Shown piece after piece: positions 7,885 through 17,652 of a stretch of 64,000 bases of DNA. Numbering within the stretch: the stretch's first letter is position 1; every line of letters starts with the position of its first letter. Position numbers and translations under genes: made by a program. Source of the DNA: CAZNPU01 sp964575335 (GTDB taxonomy: Bacteria; Planctomycetota; Phycisphaerae; Phycisphaerales; SM1A02); contig CAZNPU010000006.1 in the NCBI GenBank assembly GCA_964575335.1, positions 68,885 through 132,884 on the forward strand, in the 5' to 3' direction. The notes beneath the pieces are model-generated. The model saw nothing but the letters and a program-made list of their open reading frames with translations. It was not told the DNA's origin and made no database searches.

Positions 7885-10233
7885 ATGGAGAGGCCGGAGA
7901 ATCGGTTGTTGGATGGGCTGACACAGCCTCAGCAGGAAGCGGTGGGCCACATTGATGGCCCGCTGTTGGTTTTGGCCGGCCCCGGTTCGGGCAAGACAAC
8001 GGTCGTGACCCGTCGGGTGGCGAACCTGATCGCCCAAGGCATACCACCATGGCAGATTCTGGCGCTGACGTTCACCAACAAGGCTGCCGGCGAGATGCGC
8101 GAGCGCATCGAAAAGCTGCTGCCGGAGAACCTCACCGGCAAACGCGGTCTGACGATCAGCACGTTTCACTCCTTCTGCGCCCGGCTGCTGCGACGCTACG
8201 CCCATGCAGCGGGATTGTCGGAACGGTTTTCCATTTACGACACCGCTGACCAGCGCGAAGCGATCAGGCAGGCGCTCAAGGAAGCGGGACTCGACAGCAA
8301 GAACTGGACGCCTGCCAGCTTGGGATCTGCGATCAGCAACGCCAAGAATCAACTGCTCGACGCTGCAGCCTACGCTGCGCAGGCCAGCGACTTCTACACC
8401 CGTACGATCGCCAAGGCATACACGAACTATGAGCGCATTTTGAAGAAGAACGATGCGCTTGATTTCGATGATCTGCTGCTGGTGTCCGCCCGACTGCTCA
8501 AGCACAACGAATCGGTTCGCCGCGAGCTGCAGGAGCGCTTTCAGTACATCATGATCGATGAGTATCAGGACACGAACTATGCGCAGTTCGTGATCGCGCA
8601 CGCGCTGGCGGCATCGCACCGCAACATCTGCGTTGTGGGCGATCCTGATCAATCGATCTACGCATGGCGCGGCGCTGACATTCGCAACATTCTCGAATTC
8701 GAAGAGCATTACCCCAATGCGAAGGTGATCGCGCTGGGACAGAACTTCCGCAGCACCGGCCACATCGTCGAGGCGGCATCAGCGCTTATTCAGCACAACA
8801 GCAGGCGCAAGCACAAGGACATTTTCACCGAGCTTGGCGCAGGCGAGAAACCGGTGGTGGTAATGTGCTTTGATGAGCATCATGAGGCAAGGCTGATTGT
8901 TGATGAGTTCAAAAAGCGGCGTGAAGAAGGTGTGCCGTGGCGCGAAATGGCGGTGCTGTATCGCGTCAACGCGCTCAGCCGCGTGCTGGAGGAGGAGTTC
9001 CGCAACGCGAACATTCCGTATGTGATCGCGCGGGGCACAGCGTTTTACGATCGCAAGGAAATCAAAGACGCACTGGCGTATCTGCGCATTGTGGCGAACC
9101 CCAACGATGAAGTATCGCTGCGGCGGATCATCAATACGCCCACGCGCGGCATCGGCGATACGTCGCTGAACAAAGTCGAAATCTTCGCTATCAACAATCA
9201 GTTGCGTCTGTTTGATGCGCTGCAGCGAGCCGGCGAAATCAGTGATCTGTCGCCTCGTGCGGTCAACGCCATGACGCGGTTCACGGCAATGGTGGCGGCA
9301 TGGCGCACTGCAGCCAGCGGCAACACCGCCAGCGGGGCCGACATGCTCATGCCAGGTTCGCACGGCAAGGCGGCGCTGGCTGAACTGGTCGAGCGCATCA
9401 TTCGCGAATCGGGCCTGGAAATGATGTATAAAAAATCCAAGGCCGAGGAGGATCGCGAACGGCTGGAAAACCTGGATGAACTGATCAACGCTGCTGCAGA
9501 GTTTGTTCCGCCTGAAGATGAAAGCGGCCAGGTGCGCGAGTTCACGTTGCTGGAAACGCTCAGCGCGTATCTCGAATCGGTCGCGCTGGTGAGCGATGCT
9601 GATGCGATCGACCCGGCCAACGGCGCGGTGACGCTGATGACATTGCACGCAGCCAAGGGATTGGAATTCGACGTCGTCGCCATGGCGGGGCTTGAAGAAG
9701 GGCTGCTGCCGCATTTACGTGCTGCGACAAGTCCGTCGGAGCTTGAAGAAGAGCGGCGGCTGTGCTTTGTGGGCATCACGCGCGCCAAGCGGCATCTGCT
9801 GATGACGCATGCGGCATGGCGCACTCAGCGAGGACTGCGCGAGCGAACGATATCCAGCCAGTTTTTGCGCGAGCTGCCGAGCGATCGTGTGGTGTTCAGC
9901 GATCAGGCAGGCGAGGATGATCACAGCAACGCGTTTGGTGATGATGATTTTTCCGCAGGTATAACAACCGCCAGCGCCCGGCCGTGGGGGCGCGGTTCAT
10001 ACGATGTTGCAGGGCGTTCAACGAGATCATCATCGTTATCAAGAAGCCTGGGCCGCACGTCAGCGAACGTTGAGTTTCCGGTGGGCGCGCTGGTGATGCA
10101 CCCGAAGTTCGGGCTTGGACGTGTGGAGGTCTACACGCCGCGCGCTACGGGTTCGAGCGTGCAGGTGGCGTTTCACTCAGTCGGCCGCAAGACGCTGATT
10201 GTGGAATACGCAAAACTGCAGCGCGTGGAATGA
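7885..10233 (+). CDS. UvrD/PcrA-family DNA helicase
   Basis: ATP-dependent 3'-5' DNA helicase of superfamily 1, used in nucleotide excision and mismatch repair and in clearing stalled forks. 782 residues, typical for UvrD/PcrA. Motifs in order: AGPGSGKT (31-38), DEYQDTNYAQF, GDPDQSIYAWRGA, LGQNFRST, LMTLHAAKGLEFDVV and ERRLCFVGITRAKRHL. The C-terminal 70 residues (GALVMHPKFGLGRVEV...) form the Tudor-like domain known to contact RNA polymerase in PcrA. An earlier in-frame start at 7822 exists, but ATG at 7885 begins at conserved sequence. TACACT lies 7 bases before this ATG and GGAGG only 2 bases before it, which suits a leaderless transcript better than a normal ribosome site. It converges with the lipoprotein gene. 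Confidence 0.95.
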   Translation: MERPENRLLDGLTQPQQEAVGHIDGPLLVLAGPGSGKTTVVTRRVANLIAQGIPPWQILALTFTNKAAGEMRERIEKLLPENLTGKRGLTISTFHSFCARLLRRYAHAAGLSERFSIYDTADQREAIRQALKEAGLDSKNWTPASLGSAISNAKNQLLDAAAYAAQASDFYTRTIAKAYTNYERILKKNDALDFDDLLLVSARLLKHNESVRRELQERFQYIMIDEYQDTNYAQFVIAHALAASHRNICVVGDPDQSIYAWRGADIRNILEFEEHYPNAKVIALGQNFRSTGHIVEAASALIQHNSRRKHKDIFTELGAGEKPVVVMCFDEHHEARLIVDEFKKRREEGVPWREMAVLYRVNALSRVLEEEFRNANIPYVIARGTAFYDRKEIKDALAYLRIVANPNDEVSLRRIINTPTRGIGDTSLNKVEIFAINNQLRLFDALQRAGEISDLSPRAVNAMTRFTAMVAAWRTAASGNTASGADMLMPGSHGKAALAELVERIIRESGLEMMYKKSKAEEDRERLENLDELINAAAEFVPPEDESGQVREFTLLETLSAYLESVALVSDADAIDPANGAVTLMTLHAAKGLEFDVVAMAGLEEGLLPHLRAATSPSELEEERRLCFVGITRAKRHLLMTHAAWRTQRGLRERTISSQFLRELPSDRVVFSDQAGEDDHSNAFGDDDFSAGITTASARPWGRGSYDVAGRSTRSSSLSRSLGRTSANVEFPVGALVMHPKFGLGRVEVYTPRATGSSVQVAFHSVGRKTLIVEYAKLQRVE

Positions 10234-10261
10234 CCACGTGGGCATGGGGCTGCTGCGAAGT

Positions 10262-10984
10262 TTATTGCATTCCAAGCTGCTTGATCGCTTCGAGCAAGGT
10301 GGGGTCGGTGTTGATCGCCTGGCTCATGATCTTTATTCGAACCTGCTGCGCGCTTGTCAGGCGTCCTGCCTCAATGTCGGCGATAGCGGAGGGAACATAA
10401 GGAATAATGCTGTTTATCAGGCGTTCCATGGCGTCCAGGTTCGGGAGCATTTCGCTCATCTTTGGATCGTACTCGTAGGTGTAGCCGGAGACCCACCAAC
10501 GATCGCCAATCTTCACCAGTTGCAGCGTTTGCGGTTCTCCCTTGTCGTTCTGGTACTCCGCCTGGGCGCGGCTGCTATCGTTTGAGATCATCACTGCCGG
10601 TTTGTCCGGCGCCGTCATCGGCTTGGTGTTGCCAGGGATCCAGCCTTCACGGAATTTTTCGAACATGCGCCGATCCAAATCCGTGATCGGAATGACCGAT
10701 CGCATGAAGCGGAGCAATCGCTGCTGCAGTTCGTTCTCGGCATACACGAGTTCAATCTGTGCTGCAGGGTTGACCGGATCTGTCGTGGTGATCTGATTGC
10801 AATATTGCAACAGCGCCTCAGCGGAGGCAAACCGCGGATCGACTGTGGCAGCAGCCGTTGAAGCAGAAGCCGACTGTTCACCGCCGCTGTTTTCGCCACT
10901 GCACGCGGCAAGGCTGAGCATGAAAATGCCAACAACGGCCATTGCCGCTGCACGCATGATTCGTCCCACACACAATTGTGACAT
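10262..10984 (-). CDS. hypothetical lipoprotein
   Basis: 240 residues. The start at 10984 is chosen because CAGGAG precedes it by 8 bases. A signal peptide ends in the lipobox LAAC with the acylated Cys at residue 28, followed by a Ser/Ala-rich tether. The mature part is mostly alpha/beta, including LQLVKIGDRWWVSGYTYEYD, which resembles domains that test side-chain packing in small secreted NTF2-like proteins, but I cannot assign a family. The C-terminus is helical (SAIADIEAGRLTSAQQVRIKIM). It should sit in a membrane facing the periplasm. Function unknown. Confidence 0.8.
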   Translation of the reverse strand: MSQLCVGRIMRAAAMAVVGIFMLSLAACSGENSGGEQSASASTAAATVDPRFASAEALLQYCNQITTTDPVNPAAQIELVYAENELQQRLLRFMRSVIPITDLDRRMFEKFREGWIPGNTKPMTAPDKPAVMISNDSSRAQAEYQNDKGEPQTLQLVKIGDRWWVSGYTYEYDPKMSEMLPNLDAMERLINSIIPYVPSAIADIEAGRLTSAQQVRIKIMSQAINTDPTLLEAIKQLGMQ

Positions 10985-11101
10985 TGATACGCTCCTGGTC
11001 TGGAGTTGCAATCCCTGAGCCATACAGATGGCTTCCACAATTCGAGGAACCCCAGTATGACATCGTGGGGTGTCAGTTGACAAGCCCCTACGATATGCTT
11101 G

Positions 11102-12184
11102 ATGGCACGCGCTGCTTGCAATCAGTCAGAGAGTGTTCTTGCCCGATGCCGCGAGTTGGGCTTTGCCCTTGCCGGCATAACTGATGCTGCGCCAACTGAT
11201 TACGAGAAGGAATTGTTGGACTGGCTGGCGGCGGGAAAGCATGGCGAAATGGAATATCTCCGCCGGCATGTGGATTTGCGAATCGACCCGCGTGCAATGG
11301 TTCCGGGCGCGAAATCGATCATCGTCGTGGCCGACCGTTATGCAGGGCCGGCATCGAATTCATCCGCAGCGCGGTCATCATCAATCGCCAGCAACCGACT
11401 GGGCCGCATTGCCCGATATGCGCGCGGCGACGACTATCACACGGTGATGAAAAAGCGGCTGCATGTGCTGTGCAACGAACTGGCCCAGCAGTTTCCGGAT
11501 GAAACGTTCCGCGCGTGCGTCGATACCGCGCCGGTGCTCGAACGCGAACACGCGCAGCGGGCTGGCCTTGGCGCAGTAGGAAAAAATACGCTGCTCATTC
11601 AGCGCGGCGTGGGAAGCTACCTGCTGCTTGGCGAGATCATCACCACCCTGCCTCTGCAGCCAACTGGTCCGAGCGCCCCCGACCCCTGCAGCACGTGCAC
11701 GCGCTGCATCGATGCGTGTCCCACGCAGGCGATCACGCCATGGTCGGTCGACGCCACGCGCTGCATCAGCTACCTCACCATCGAGCATCGCAGCCTGATC
11801 GATGAAACGTATCACGAAGCGATCGGCAACTGGATTTTCGGCTGCGACATTTGTCAGGAAGTATGCCCGCACAATCAGCCCACGCGGCGCACGCGAGAAA
11901 CGCCGACGCACCCAGCCTATCAGCCGCGGCGGGAAGGATTCGATCTGCTCGAAGTGCTGAACTGGGATGAAGAGGCCCGACGTCTGGCGTTCATCAAATC
12001 GTCAATGAAGCGGGCCAAGCTCAACATGATGAAGCGCAACGCGCTGATCGCAGCCGGGAACGTGCTTGCGCAGCATCCTGATGATGATGAACTGCGCAAC
12101 CTCGTGCAGGAAATCGCAGGCGATGACACTGAAGATGCGCTGGTTCGCGATACAGCGCAGCAGGTTGTGAGGAGAATGCGCTAA
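11102..12184 (+). CDS. queG: epoxyqueuosine reductase
   Basis: Catalyses the last step of queuosine formation in tRNA, reducing epoxyqueuosine using cobalamin and two 4Fe-4S clusters. 360 residues. The N-terminal domain carries the cobalamin-site segment DTAPVLEREHAQRAGLG. The ferredoxin part shows CSTCTRCIDACPTQAI and then CDICQEVCPHN, which together supply the cluster cysteines. The C-terminal 50 residues look like a HEAT-like repeat, as in other QueG proteins. ATG at 11102 is preceded by a TTG in frame; TACGAT lies 7 bases before the ATG and there is no ribosome binding site, so the mRNA may be leaderless. The gene is divergent from the lipoprotein gene. Confidence 0.95.
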   Translation: MARAACNQSESVLARCRELGFALAGITDAAPTDYEKELLDWLAAGKHGEMEYLRRHVDLRIDPRAMVPGAKSIIVVADRYAGPASNSSAARSSSIASNRLGRIARYARGDDYHTVMKKRLHVLCNELAQQFPDETFRACVDTAPVLEREHAQRAGLGAVGKNTLLIQRGVGSYLLLGEIITTLPLQPTGPSAPDPCSTCTRCIDACPTQAITPWSVDATRCISYLTIEHRSLIDETYHEAIGNWIFGCDICQEVCPHNQPTRRTRETPTHPAYQPRREGFDLLEVLNWDEEARRLAFIKSSMKRAKLNMMKRNALIAAGNVLAQHPDDDELRNLVQEIAGDDTEDALVRDTAQQVVRRMR

Positions 12185-12256
12185 GCCCCGCAGGTTTTCG
12201 AGGCGCAGGAAAAGCAATGCCCCTGCGCGCTGTGCAAATTATCTGCCAAGCAGAAC

Positions 12257-13126
12257 CTAAAGCCGCGCAATACGCTCGTATGTTTCGGGTCTGCGGTCGC
12301 GATAGAACTGCCAGACATTGCGCGCTTCCTGGATCATGTCCAGATCAAGGTCAGCCACAAGCACCTCATCCTGATCCCGCGACGCCTCAGCAATAATCTG
12401 CCCGTGCGGGTTGCAGAAGTAGCTGGTGCCGTAGTACTCGCCGGTTTCCCACGGCTGTTCGACGCCGACACGATTGATCGCACCAATGAAATACTGGTTT
12501 GCTGCAGCATGGGCTGGCTGTTCCAGTTTCCAAAGGTATTCGCTCAATCCTGCAACGGTGGCGGAGGGGTTGAACACGATCTCGGCGCCGTTGAGGCCGA
12601 GTTCGCGCGCGCCTTCGGGGAAGTGGCGGTCGTAGCAGATGTAGATGCCGATTCTGCCGAAGTCGGTTTGCCAGACCGGATAGCCGAGGTTGCCCGGCTT
12701 GAAGTAGAACTTTTCCCAAAAGCCGGGGTGACAATGCGGCAGGTGATTCTTGCGGTACTTGCCAAGGTACTGGCCGCGCTGGTCGATGATCGCAGCGGTG
12801 TTGTAGTACACGCCGGTCATTTCCTGCTCATACAAAGATACAACCATCACCATCTCATGCCGCTTGGCGACTTCCTGCATGAGCCTGGTTGTGGGCCCAT
12901 CGGGAACCGGCTCAGCCATCGCATACCACTTCGTATCCTGTTCCGCAGGGAAATACGGGCCAAACCACAGTTCCTGAAGGCAGCACACTTGCGCACCGCG
13001 ATCCGCAGCCTGTTGGATGAGTGACATATGCTTGTCGATCATCGTTTGCTTGATCGCAGGCAGCGAACTGTTGGGCTGATGGTCGTAGGAAGCCTGAATC
13101 AAAGCCGCTCGCGTCACATTCGTCAT
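12257..13126 (-). CDS. nitrilase-superfamily amidohydrolase, beta-ureidopropionase-like
   Basis: Likely hydrolyses an N-carbamoyl amine such as N-carbamoyl-beta-alanine (reductive pyrimidine breakdown) or N-carbamoylputrescine. 289 residues. The Glu-Lys-Cys triad is visible: Glu in LQELWFGPYF, Lys in YRKNHLPH, Cys in YICYDRHFPE. The sequence GAEIVFNPSATVAGLSEYLW and the following AINRVG closely match beta-ureidopropionases, which makes that the favoured activity. ATG at 13126 is used although the frame extends upstream, because the upstream part is not conserved-looking and AGGA precedes this ATG by 10 bases. No other pyrimidine-catabolism gene is nearby, so the substrate remains an inference. 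Confidence 0.85.
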   Translation of the reverse strand: MTNVTRAALIQASYDHQPNSSLPAIKQTMIDKHMSLIQQAADRGAQVCCLQELWFGPYFPAEQDTKWYAMAEPVPDGPTTRLMQEVAKRHEMVMVVSLYEQEMTGVYYNTAAIIDQRGQYLGKYRKNHLPHCHPGFWEKFYFKPGNLGYPVWQTDFGRIGIYICYDRHFPEGARELGLNGAEIVFNPSATVAGLSEYLWKLEQPAHAAANQYFIGAINRVGVEQPWETGEYYGTSYFCNPHGQIIAEASRDQDEVLVADLDLDMIQEARNVWQFYRDRRPETYERIARL

Positions 13127-13709
13127 TGAACGTCGATCCTCGTTGCGAAACCGATGGCGTTCGTGAAGAAATGGCACATTGTAGCCGCGCTGCACACAAC
13201 AGGACATTTTCCCATGCAGCTCTCGTTCGGCGTACTCCGGCAGCCTTTGAGGTGCTTGCGCAAGTGCTGGCTGCATGGCTGTGACCTGACCATGCATGGC
13301 ATCCTCGGCGCCTTCCAATGGAGGGAGATGAATCTGTCAAAGTAGGTTATCTGCCTGTGATGATCAGCGTGCGGGAACCTGCCGACAACCGTCTGCGAAA
13401 CGTTGAAACAGACAGATCGCTTGCTCTATTCAGCGCAATTTCTCTGCGCATTGAGGCTGTTTGCATGAGCCGCGCAGGTCAGGATCTGGGCGTTGACCGC
13501 GGGATCGCATATCGACGTACGAACTTCGCAATAAGCTGCAAGTTTTCTATTCTCGAAGCCGTCAGGCAAGTGGTACACTGGGCTGTCTGTGATCGATCGG
13601 TTGATTGAGCGCGTCATACCAACGCATCTGACGTTGATGCCCGATCTGGCGCTGCGATGACGCAGAGCGGGGCGGATGTTGAATTCATCGCTTGATGTGT
13701 GGGTGAACC
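13127..13709. other. divergent intergenic region
   Basis: 583 bases between the amidase and metalloprotease starts. I see no supported gene; the open frame at 13318-13608 has no ribosome binding site or protein character. TACACT at about 13572 could be a -10 element, but it is far from the protease start. Confidence 0.4.
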
Positions 13710-16559
13710 ATGCAGAACACTGTCGGATCGATATGGGTCAGCCGTGCAGCCGTGGTTATGACTCTGTTGTCTTTGGCGCTTCTCAGTAATCGAAACGCTG
13801 CGCAACTGGCGGAGAGCGGCCTTGTGCATGCGGAACATGTGCTGGTGCGACCGGCCGATCGAACCACAATGGCGATGTTTGACGGGATTGGCGTACTCCG
13901 CCATCGATCTGTTGATATTGATGCTGCAGTGTTGAAGTCGATGCAGCACGGCACGCGCGTCACGCTGAAGATGTTTGATGATGTCTCGCTGTCTGCTGTC
14001 ATCGAGCGAAGCTGGCGAAGCAGGCCGGACACATGGCACTGGCAGGGGCGTGTTGAAGGGCATCCGCACAGCAGTATTCTGGCAGCGGCGGTTGACGATG
14101 CGCTGACGATGATGATCCGTGTGCCGGGAGTGGGTGATTTTCGCGTCCTGTCGTACGGGCCGAACGGTCCGGTGGCAGAGCAGGTTGACGCTGAACGGTT
14201 CCCGCCCTGCGGCTGCGGACCGGAGCATGCGGTGCACAAGCCAGCTGGCCGTCCTACGCCCGTGGCAATCGGCCGCGGCGATGATGATCCTGACTGTGGG
14301 CGCATCATTGATGTGATGATCGTCTATACGCCCGAAGCACGCATGCAGGTTGCGCCGCCAGACGACCCGGACAACGACGCTCCAATCCGTTCAATGGCTG
14401 AACTGGTGATCATGGAAACAAATCTGGGGTTTGAAAACAGCCTGATTGAACCGCGCGTACGACTGGTGCATGCAGCAGAGGTGGATTACGTCGAGTCGGG
14501 GAGTTTTATTACAGAACTTGACCGACTGACGCTGCCGGATGACGGCTATATGGATGAGGTGCATCAATGGCGCGATGAGTACGGCGCTGATCTGGTGGCC
14601 ATGCTCATCAGCCATACACAGGGCAATACGATCTGCGGCATCGCCTGGATGATGAGCTCGCCTGCAACGGTTGATTTTGAATCCAACGCCTTCAGCGTCA
14701 ACAGCACCATTTGCATTGCGGGTATGACGCGCGTGGTGCCGCATGAGCTTGGCCACAACATGGGATGCAATCACGATCTTGATAATGCCGGCGGCATTCC
14801 CGCGCACGACTTTGCCTACGGACATCGATTCTTCGGCAGCGATGCGCAGCAATACCGCACCATCATGTCATATGCGCCCGGCATACGGATCGATCATTAT
14901 TCAAATCCGGACGTATTGTTTGTGGATACGCCAACTGGCATCCCCGACGCCATCGACAACGCTCGCAGCATCAATCTTGTGCAGGATATCGTGTCAAATT
15001 TCCGGCCGAGCGTGGTGATGAACAACGAGGGTTGGGTTACCGGTTCGCCGCTTGTACCGCCGGGTCTGATGGAGGGAGATCAGTTTGGCACTTCGATTGC
15101 GTTGGACGGCAATCTGTTGATCGTCGGCGCATCGGAAGTTGACCGCCCGGGCAACATACCCAACGTCGGCGCCGCATATATTTTCCGCTTTGATCCCGAA
15201 ACTCAGCAGTGGGTGTACGAAGCGACATTGCAGGCATCCGACGGTCAGGCGAATGATCGCTTCGGTATTGATGTGGCGATACTCGAACGGGAAGAAGGCA
15301 GTACGGCTGTGGTAGGAGCGTATCTGCACGATACGGGCGGCACAGATTCGGGAGCGGTGTACGTTTTTCGCCACACCGGCAGCGTATGGATTGAGGAAGC
15401 CAAACTGCGCGGAAACGACACCGCGGCTGGCGATCTCTTCGGTCGCTCGGTGGCGATCACAGAAGCAAGCGGCGTTGAATATATTCTTGCCGGCGCTTAT
15501 CTCGATGACGACAGCGGCGCAAGCTCAGGCTCGGCTTACGTATTCAGGCGAATTGGCAGCACATGGAGCCAGCACGCAAAACTGCGGGCCAATGATGGCG
15601 CAGCCAATGATCACTTCGGTGTAACCGTGGCAATGATTATGCATGCCGAGGACCAGTTGCCAATCGCCCTTGTTGGCGCATGGTGGCACGATCACGGTGA
15701 TACGAATGCCGGGGCTGCGTATGTTTTCCGACTCAACGGCGTTGGAGCGTGGACGCAACAGGCGAAGTTGACAGCGAATGATCCCGTGGCCAACGCAAAC
15801 TTTGGCATCAGTTTGGCCATGAACAACACCAGCGAGGGGCCGGTCGCGCTGATTGGCGCGTGGCGGGCTGGCGGTGTTGAGGCTGATACCGGCGCGGCAT
15901 ATCTCTTTCGGCAGGTTGGAGAGTCCTGGAACCTTGAAACGAAACTCACCGCTGATGATGGCGCAGCCGGCGATCGCTTCGGCATTGCCGTGGCGATCAA
16001 TGAGAACCTTGCGATTGTCGGCGACCACATCAATGATGAAGCGGAAATCAACGCCGGGGCAGCCTACGCGTTTCATCGCGACAAAGGACAGTGGGTGTCG
16101 GCGGGCAAGATTTTGCCTTCAGTTCCCGAACTGGAAGGTCAGTTCGGCTCAACTGTTGCGGTTTACGCAGGCCATGTCGCCATAGGCGCATGGAACGATG
16201 ACTATGCAGTGATCGACGGCGGGGCGGTGTACTTCCCTGTCCCTGGCGCTCCGGCTGCCGACTGCAACATGAACGGCGTTCCGGATGAGTGCGACATACT
16301 CTTCGGCGACAGCGAAGACCTCAATTTCAACGGCATTCCTGATGAATGTGAATTGGTGTGTGTTGGGGATGTCGCGCCGCCCGGTGGTGACGGCGTGGTC
16401 AACAGCGATGACCTGCTGCTGATCATCGGCAGTTGGGGAGCCTGTCCGGCAAAAGGTGATTGTCCGGCTGATATTGCTCCACCCGGAGGTGATGGACTGG
16501 TCAATACTGATGATCTGCTGCTGATCATCGCCAACTGGGGAGCGTGTCCAACGATATAA
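13710..16559 (+). CDS. secreted reprolysin-like zinc metalloprotease with FG-GAP-like repeats and calcium-loop tail
   Basis: 949 residues with an N-terminal signal peptide (hydrophobic stretch around VVMTLLSLALL). A propeptide-like region ends with several Cys (CGCGPE). The catalytic motif HELGHNMGCNHD (His345, Glu346, His349, His355) and a later Met-turn IMSYAPG fit the M12B reprolysin type. Residues of about 450-840 carry seven repeats of the type NDxFGxxVAxx...VGAxxxDxGxxxGAAYVFR, enough for one beta-propeller. The tail has EF-hand-like loops (DCNMNGVPDECD, DLNFNGIPDECE) and two copies of PPGGDGxVNxDDLLLIIxxWGAC. It is probably exported and attached to the cell surface or to protein substrate. 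The ribosome binding site is weak, so the exact start is less sure. Confidence 0.9.
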   Translation: MQNTVGSIWVSRAAVVMTLLSLALLSNRNAAQLAESGLVHAEHVLVRPADRTTMAMFDGIGVLRHRSVDIDAAVLKSMQHGTRVTLKMFDDVSLSAVIERSWRSRPDTWHWQGRVEGHPHSSILAAAVDDALTMMIRVPGVGDFRVLSYGPNGPVAEQVDAERFPPCGCGPEHAVHKPAGRPTPVAIGRGDDDPDCGRIIDVMIVYTPEARMQVAPPDDPDNDAPIRSMAELVIMETNLGFENSLIEPRVRLVHAAEVDYVESGSFITELDRLTLPDDGYMDEVHQWRDEYGADLVAMLISHTQGNTICGIAWMMSSPATVDFESNAFSVNSTICIAGMTRVVPHELGHNMGCNHDLDNAGGIPAHDFAYGHRFFGSDAQQYRTIMSYAPGIRIDHYSNPDVLFVDTPTGIPDAIDNARSINLVQDIVSNFRPSVVMNNEGWVTGSPLVPPGLMEGDQFGTSIALDGNLLIVGASEVDRPGNIPNVGAAYIFRFDPETQQWVYEATLQASDGQANDRFGIDVAILEREEGSTAVVGAYLHDTGGTDSGAVYVFRHTGSVWIEEAKLRGNDTAAGDLFGRSVAITEASGVEYILAGAYLDDDSGASSGSAYVFRRIGSTWSQHAKLRANDGAANDHFGVTVAMIMHAEDQLPIALVGAWWHDHGDTNAGAAYVFRLNGVGAWTQQAKLTANDPVANANFGISLAMNNTSEGPVALIGAWRAGGVEADTGAAYLFRQVGESWNLETKLTADDGAAGDRFGIAVAINENLAIVGDHINDEAEINAGAAYAFHRDKGQWVSAGKILPSVPELEGQFGSTVAVYAGHVAIGAWNDDYAVIDGGAVYFPVPGAPAADCNMNGVPDECDILFGDSEDLNFNGIPDECELVCVGDVAPPGGDGVVNSDDLLLIIGSWGACPAKGDCPADIAPPGGDGLVNTDDLLLIIANWGACPTI

Positions 16560-16920
16560 AAAAAGCACGCCGCGCATGAGGCCGGTGCTGCGAGAAGCAT
16601 GAGCGCTCATCTATCGCCGCTCTTATGGGCTGTGCGTGCTGCGTAAAGCGTTTGGGCGGGCTCAGCTGTGTGCTTTGATGCACATATGGCTGAGCTTGCT
16701 GTTCGTTACCCGTCACATCACCTTTTATATCTGTCGATATCGCGGGATGGATATTACGAGGTTTGCCGGCAGCTTCAGCAATGGCGGCGGCCTGTGAATA
16801 AGCGGACTATCGGTGTTTAGTGGACCTTCCCTATATCCACTCACTCTGGGGTTCGTAGAGTTTGGTTGGAGCGCGACGGAATGTTGACAACCAGGCACCA
16901 ACAAGACGACGGAGAGCCCC
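16560..16920. other. intergenic region, promoter of the following operon
   Basis: 361 bases with no supported gene. A minus-strand open frame (16725-16922) begins like a lipoprotein by chance but overlaps the next gene head-on and has no ribosome binding site. ATGAGCGCTCAT (16598-16609) is a perfect 12-bp palindrome. No sigma-70 consensus promoter stands out. Confidence 0.4.
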
Positions 16921-17652
16921 ATGAGTCAGTTCACGCCAGGCGGCACCTCACCATCCGGTAGCGAGCATCACCATCATCATGCACGCGAACAGGGAGTAAG
17001 GGGGCATGTCAAAGAAGTGGCCAGCGACATCGGCCACAAGGTGCGCGAGAAGACTGCGCAAGCCACAAGCCGGCTGCAGGAACGAGCCGGCGTCGCAGCT
17101 GAACGCCAGAAATCCATTGCTGCGGAGAAGCTCGATCGTCTTGCCGAGGCGATACGCCATGCGGCACATGAACTGGATGAACACAATGAAACAGGTATTG
17201 CCCGATTAATTGAGCAGGCAGCAATGCAGGTTGATTCATTGTCTGATCTCGTGCGTGAACATGACCTGGGCGACTTGCTTGAGTCGGTTGAAAATGCAGC
17301 AAGGCGGCATCCGGCGCTGTTCCTGGGCGGAATGTTTCTGGCCGGCGCATTTGTGGCGCGCGTGCTGAAAAGCTCGCGTGATCGTAACGGCAGACGCAGC
17401 ATATCGCGGTACGCCGGTGAGGATACCTCTCGATATTACGATGAAGAAGACGAAGAGGAATACCAGGGCGAACGAGGTTATGTTTCGCGCGGCATCAGCG
17501 AAGCGGCAATGGGCGGACCGGAACGCCGATTCAGTAGCTATCCCGGCCCCGACATACAAGGTGAATCGCCTGAGCAAGGCTCCAGGGAAGACTCGCCGCC
17601 GGGCGCAAGCCCAGGCTCATCGCCGAGCGCCCGCGAATGGGAGCAGCCATGA
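16921..17652 (+). CDS. ElaB/YqjD-like membrane-anchored helical protein
   Basis: 243 residues. Begins with a Gly/Ser-rich stretch containing five natural histidines (EHHHHHAR), then long charged helices (about 25-130), then a single anchor HPALFLGGMFLAGAFVARVL (about 133-152) flanked by basic residues. The C-terminal 80 residues are acidic and then Pro/Ser/Gly-rich, likely disordered. The anchor resembles the glycine-zipper anchors of ElaB/YqjD proteins, which in E. coli tie stationary-phase ribosomes to the membrane. It is the first gene of a three-gene operon, and its stop overlaps the next start (ATGA). Ribosome binding site GGAGAG precedes the ATG. The role is inferred by family resemblance only. 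Confidence 0.8.
   Translation: MSQFTPGGTSPSGSEHHHHHAREQGVRGHVKEVASDIGHKVREKTAQATSRLQERAGVAAERQKSIAAEKLDRLAEAIRHAAHELDEHNETGIARLIEQAAMQVDSLSDLVREHDLGDLLESVENAARRHPALFLGGMFLAGAFVARVLKSSRDRNGRRSISRYAGEDTSRYYDEEDEEEYQGERGYVSRGISEAAMGGPERRFSSYPGPDIQGESPEQGSREDSPPGASPGSSPSAREWEQP

Noticed and set aside
11050..11101. TTGACA upstream of queG as a -35 box
   Set aside because: The spacing to the likely -10 (TACGAT) is only 6 bases, far too short for a sigma-70 promoter.
13318..13608. Open frame of 96 codons between the amidase and metalloprotease genes
   Set aside because: No ribosome binding site, no recognisable protein feature, and mixed composition typical of non-coding sequence.
16725..16922. 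Minus-strand open frame starting like a lipoprotein (MGLSVVLLVPGC)
   Set aside because: Its start overlaps the start of the plus-strand operon, it has no ribosome binding site, and the rest of the sequence is not protein-like.
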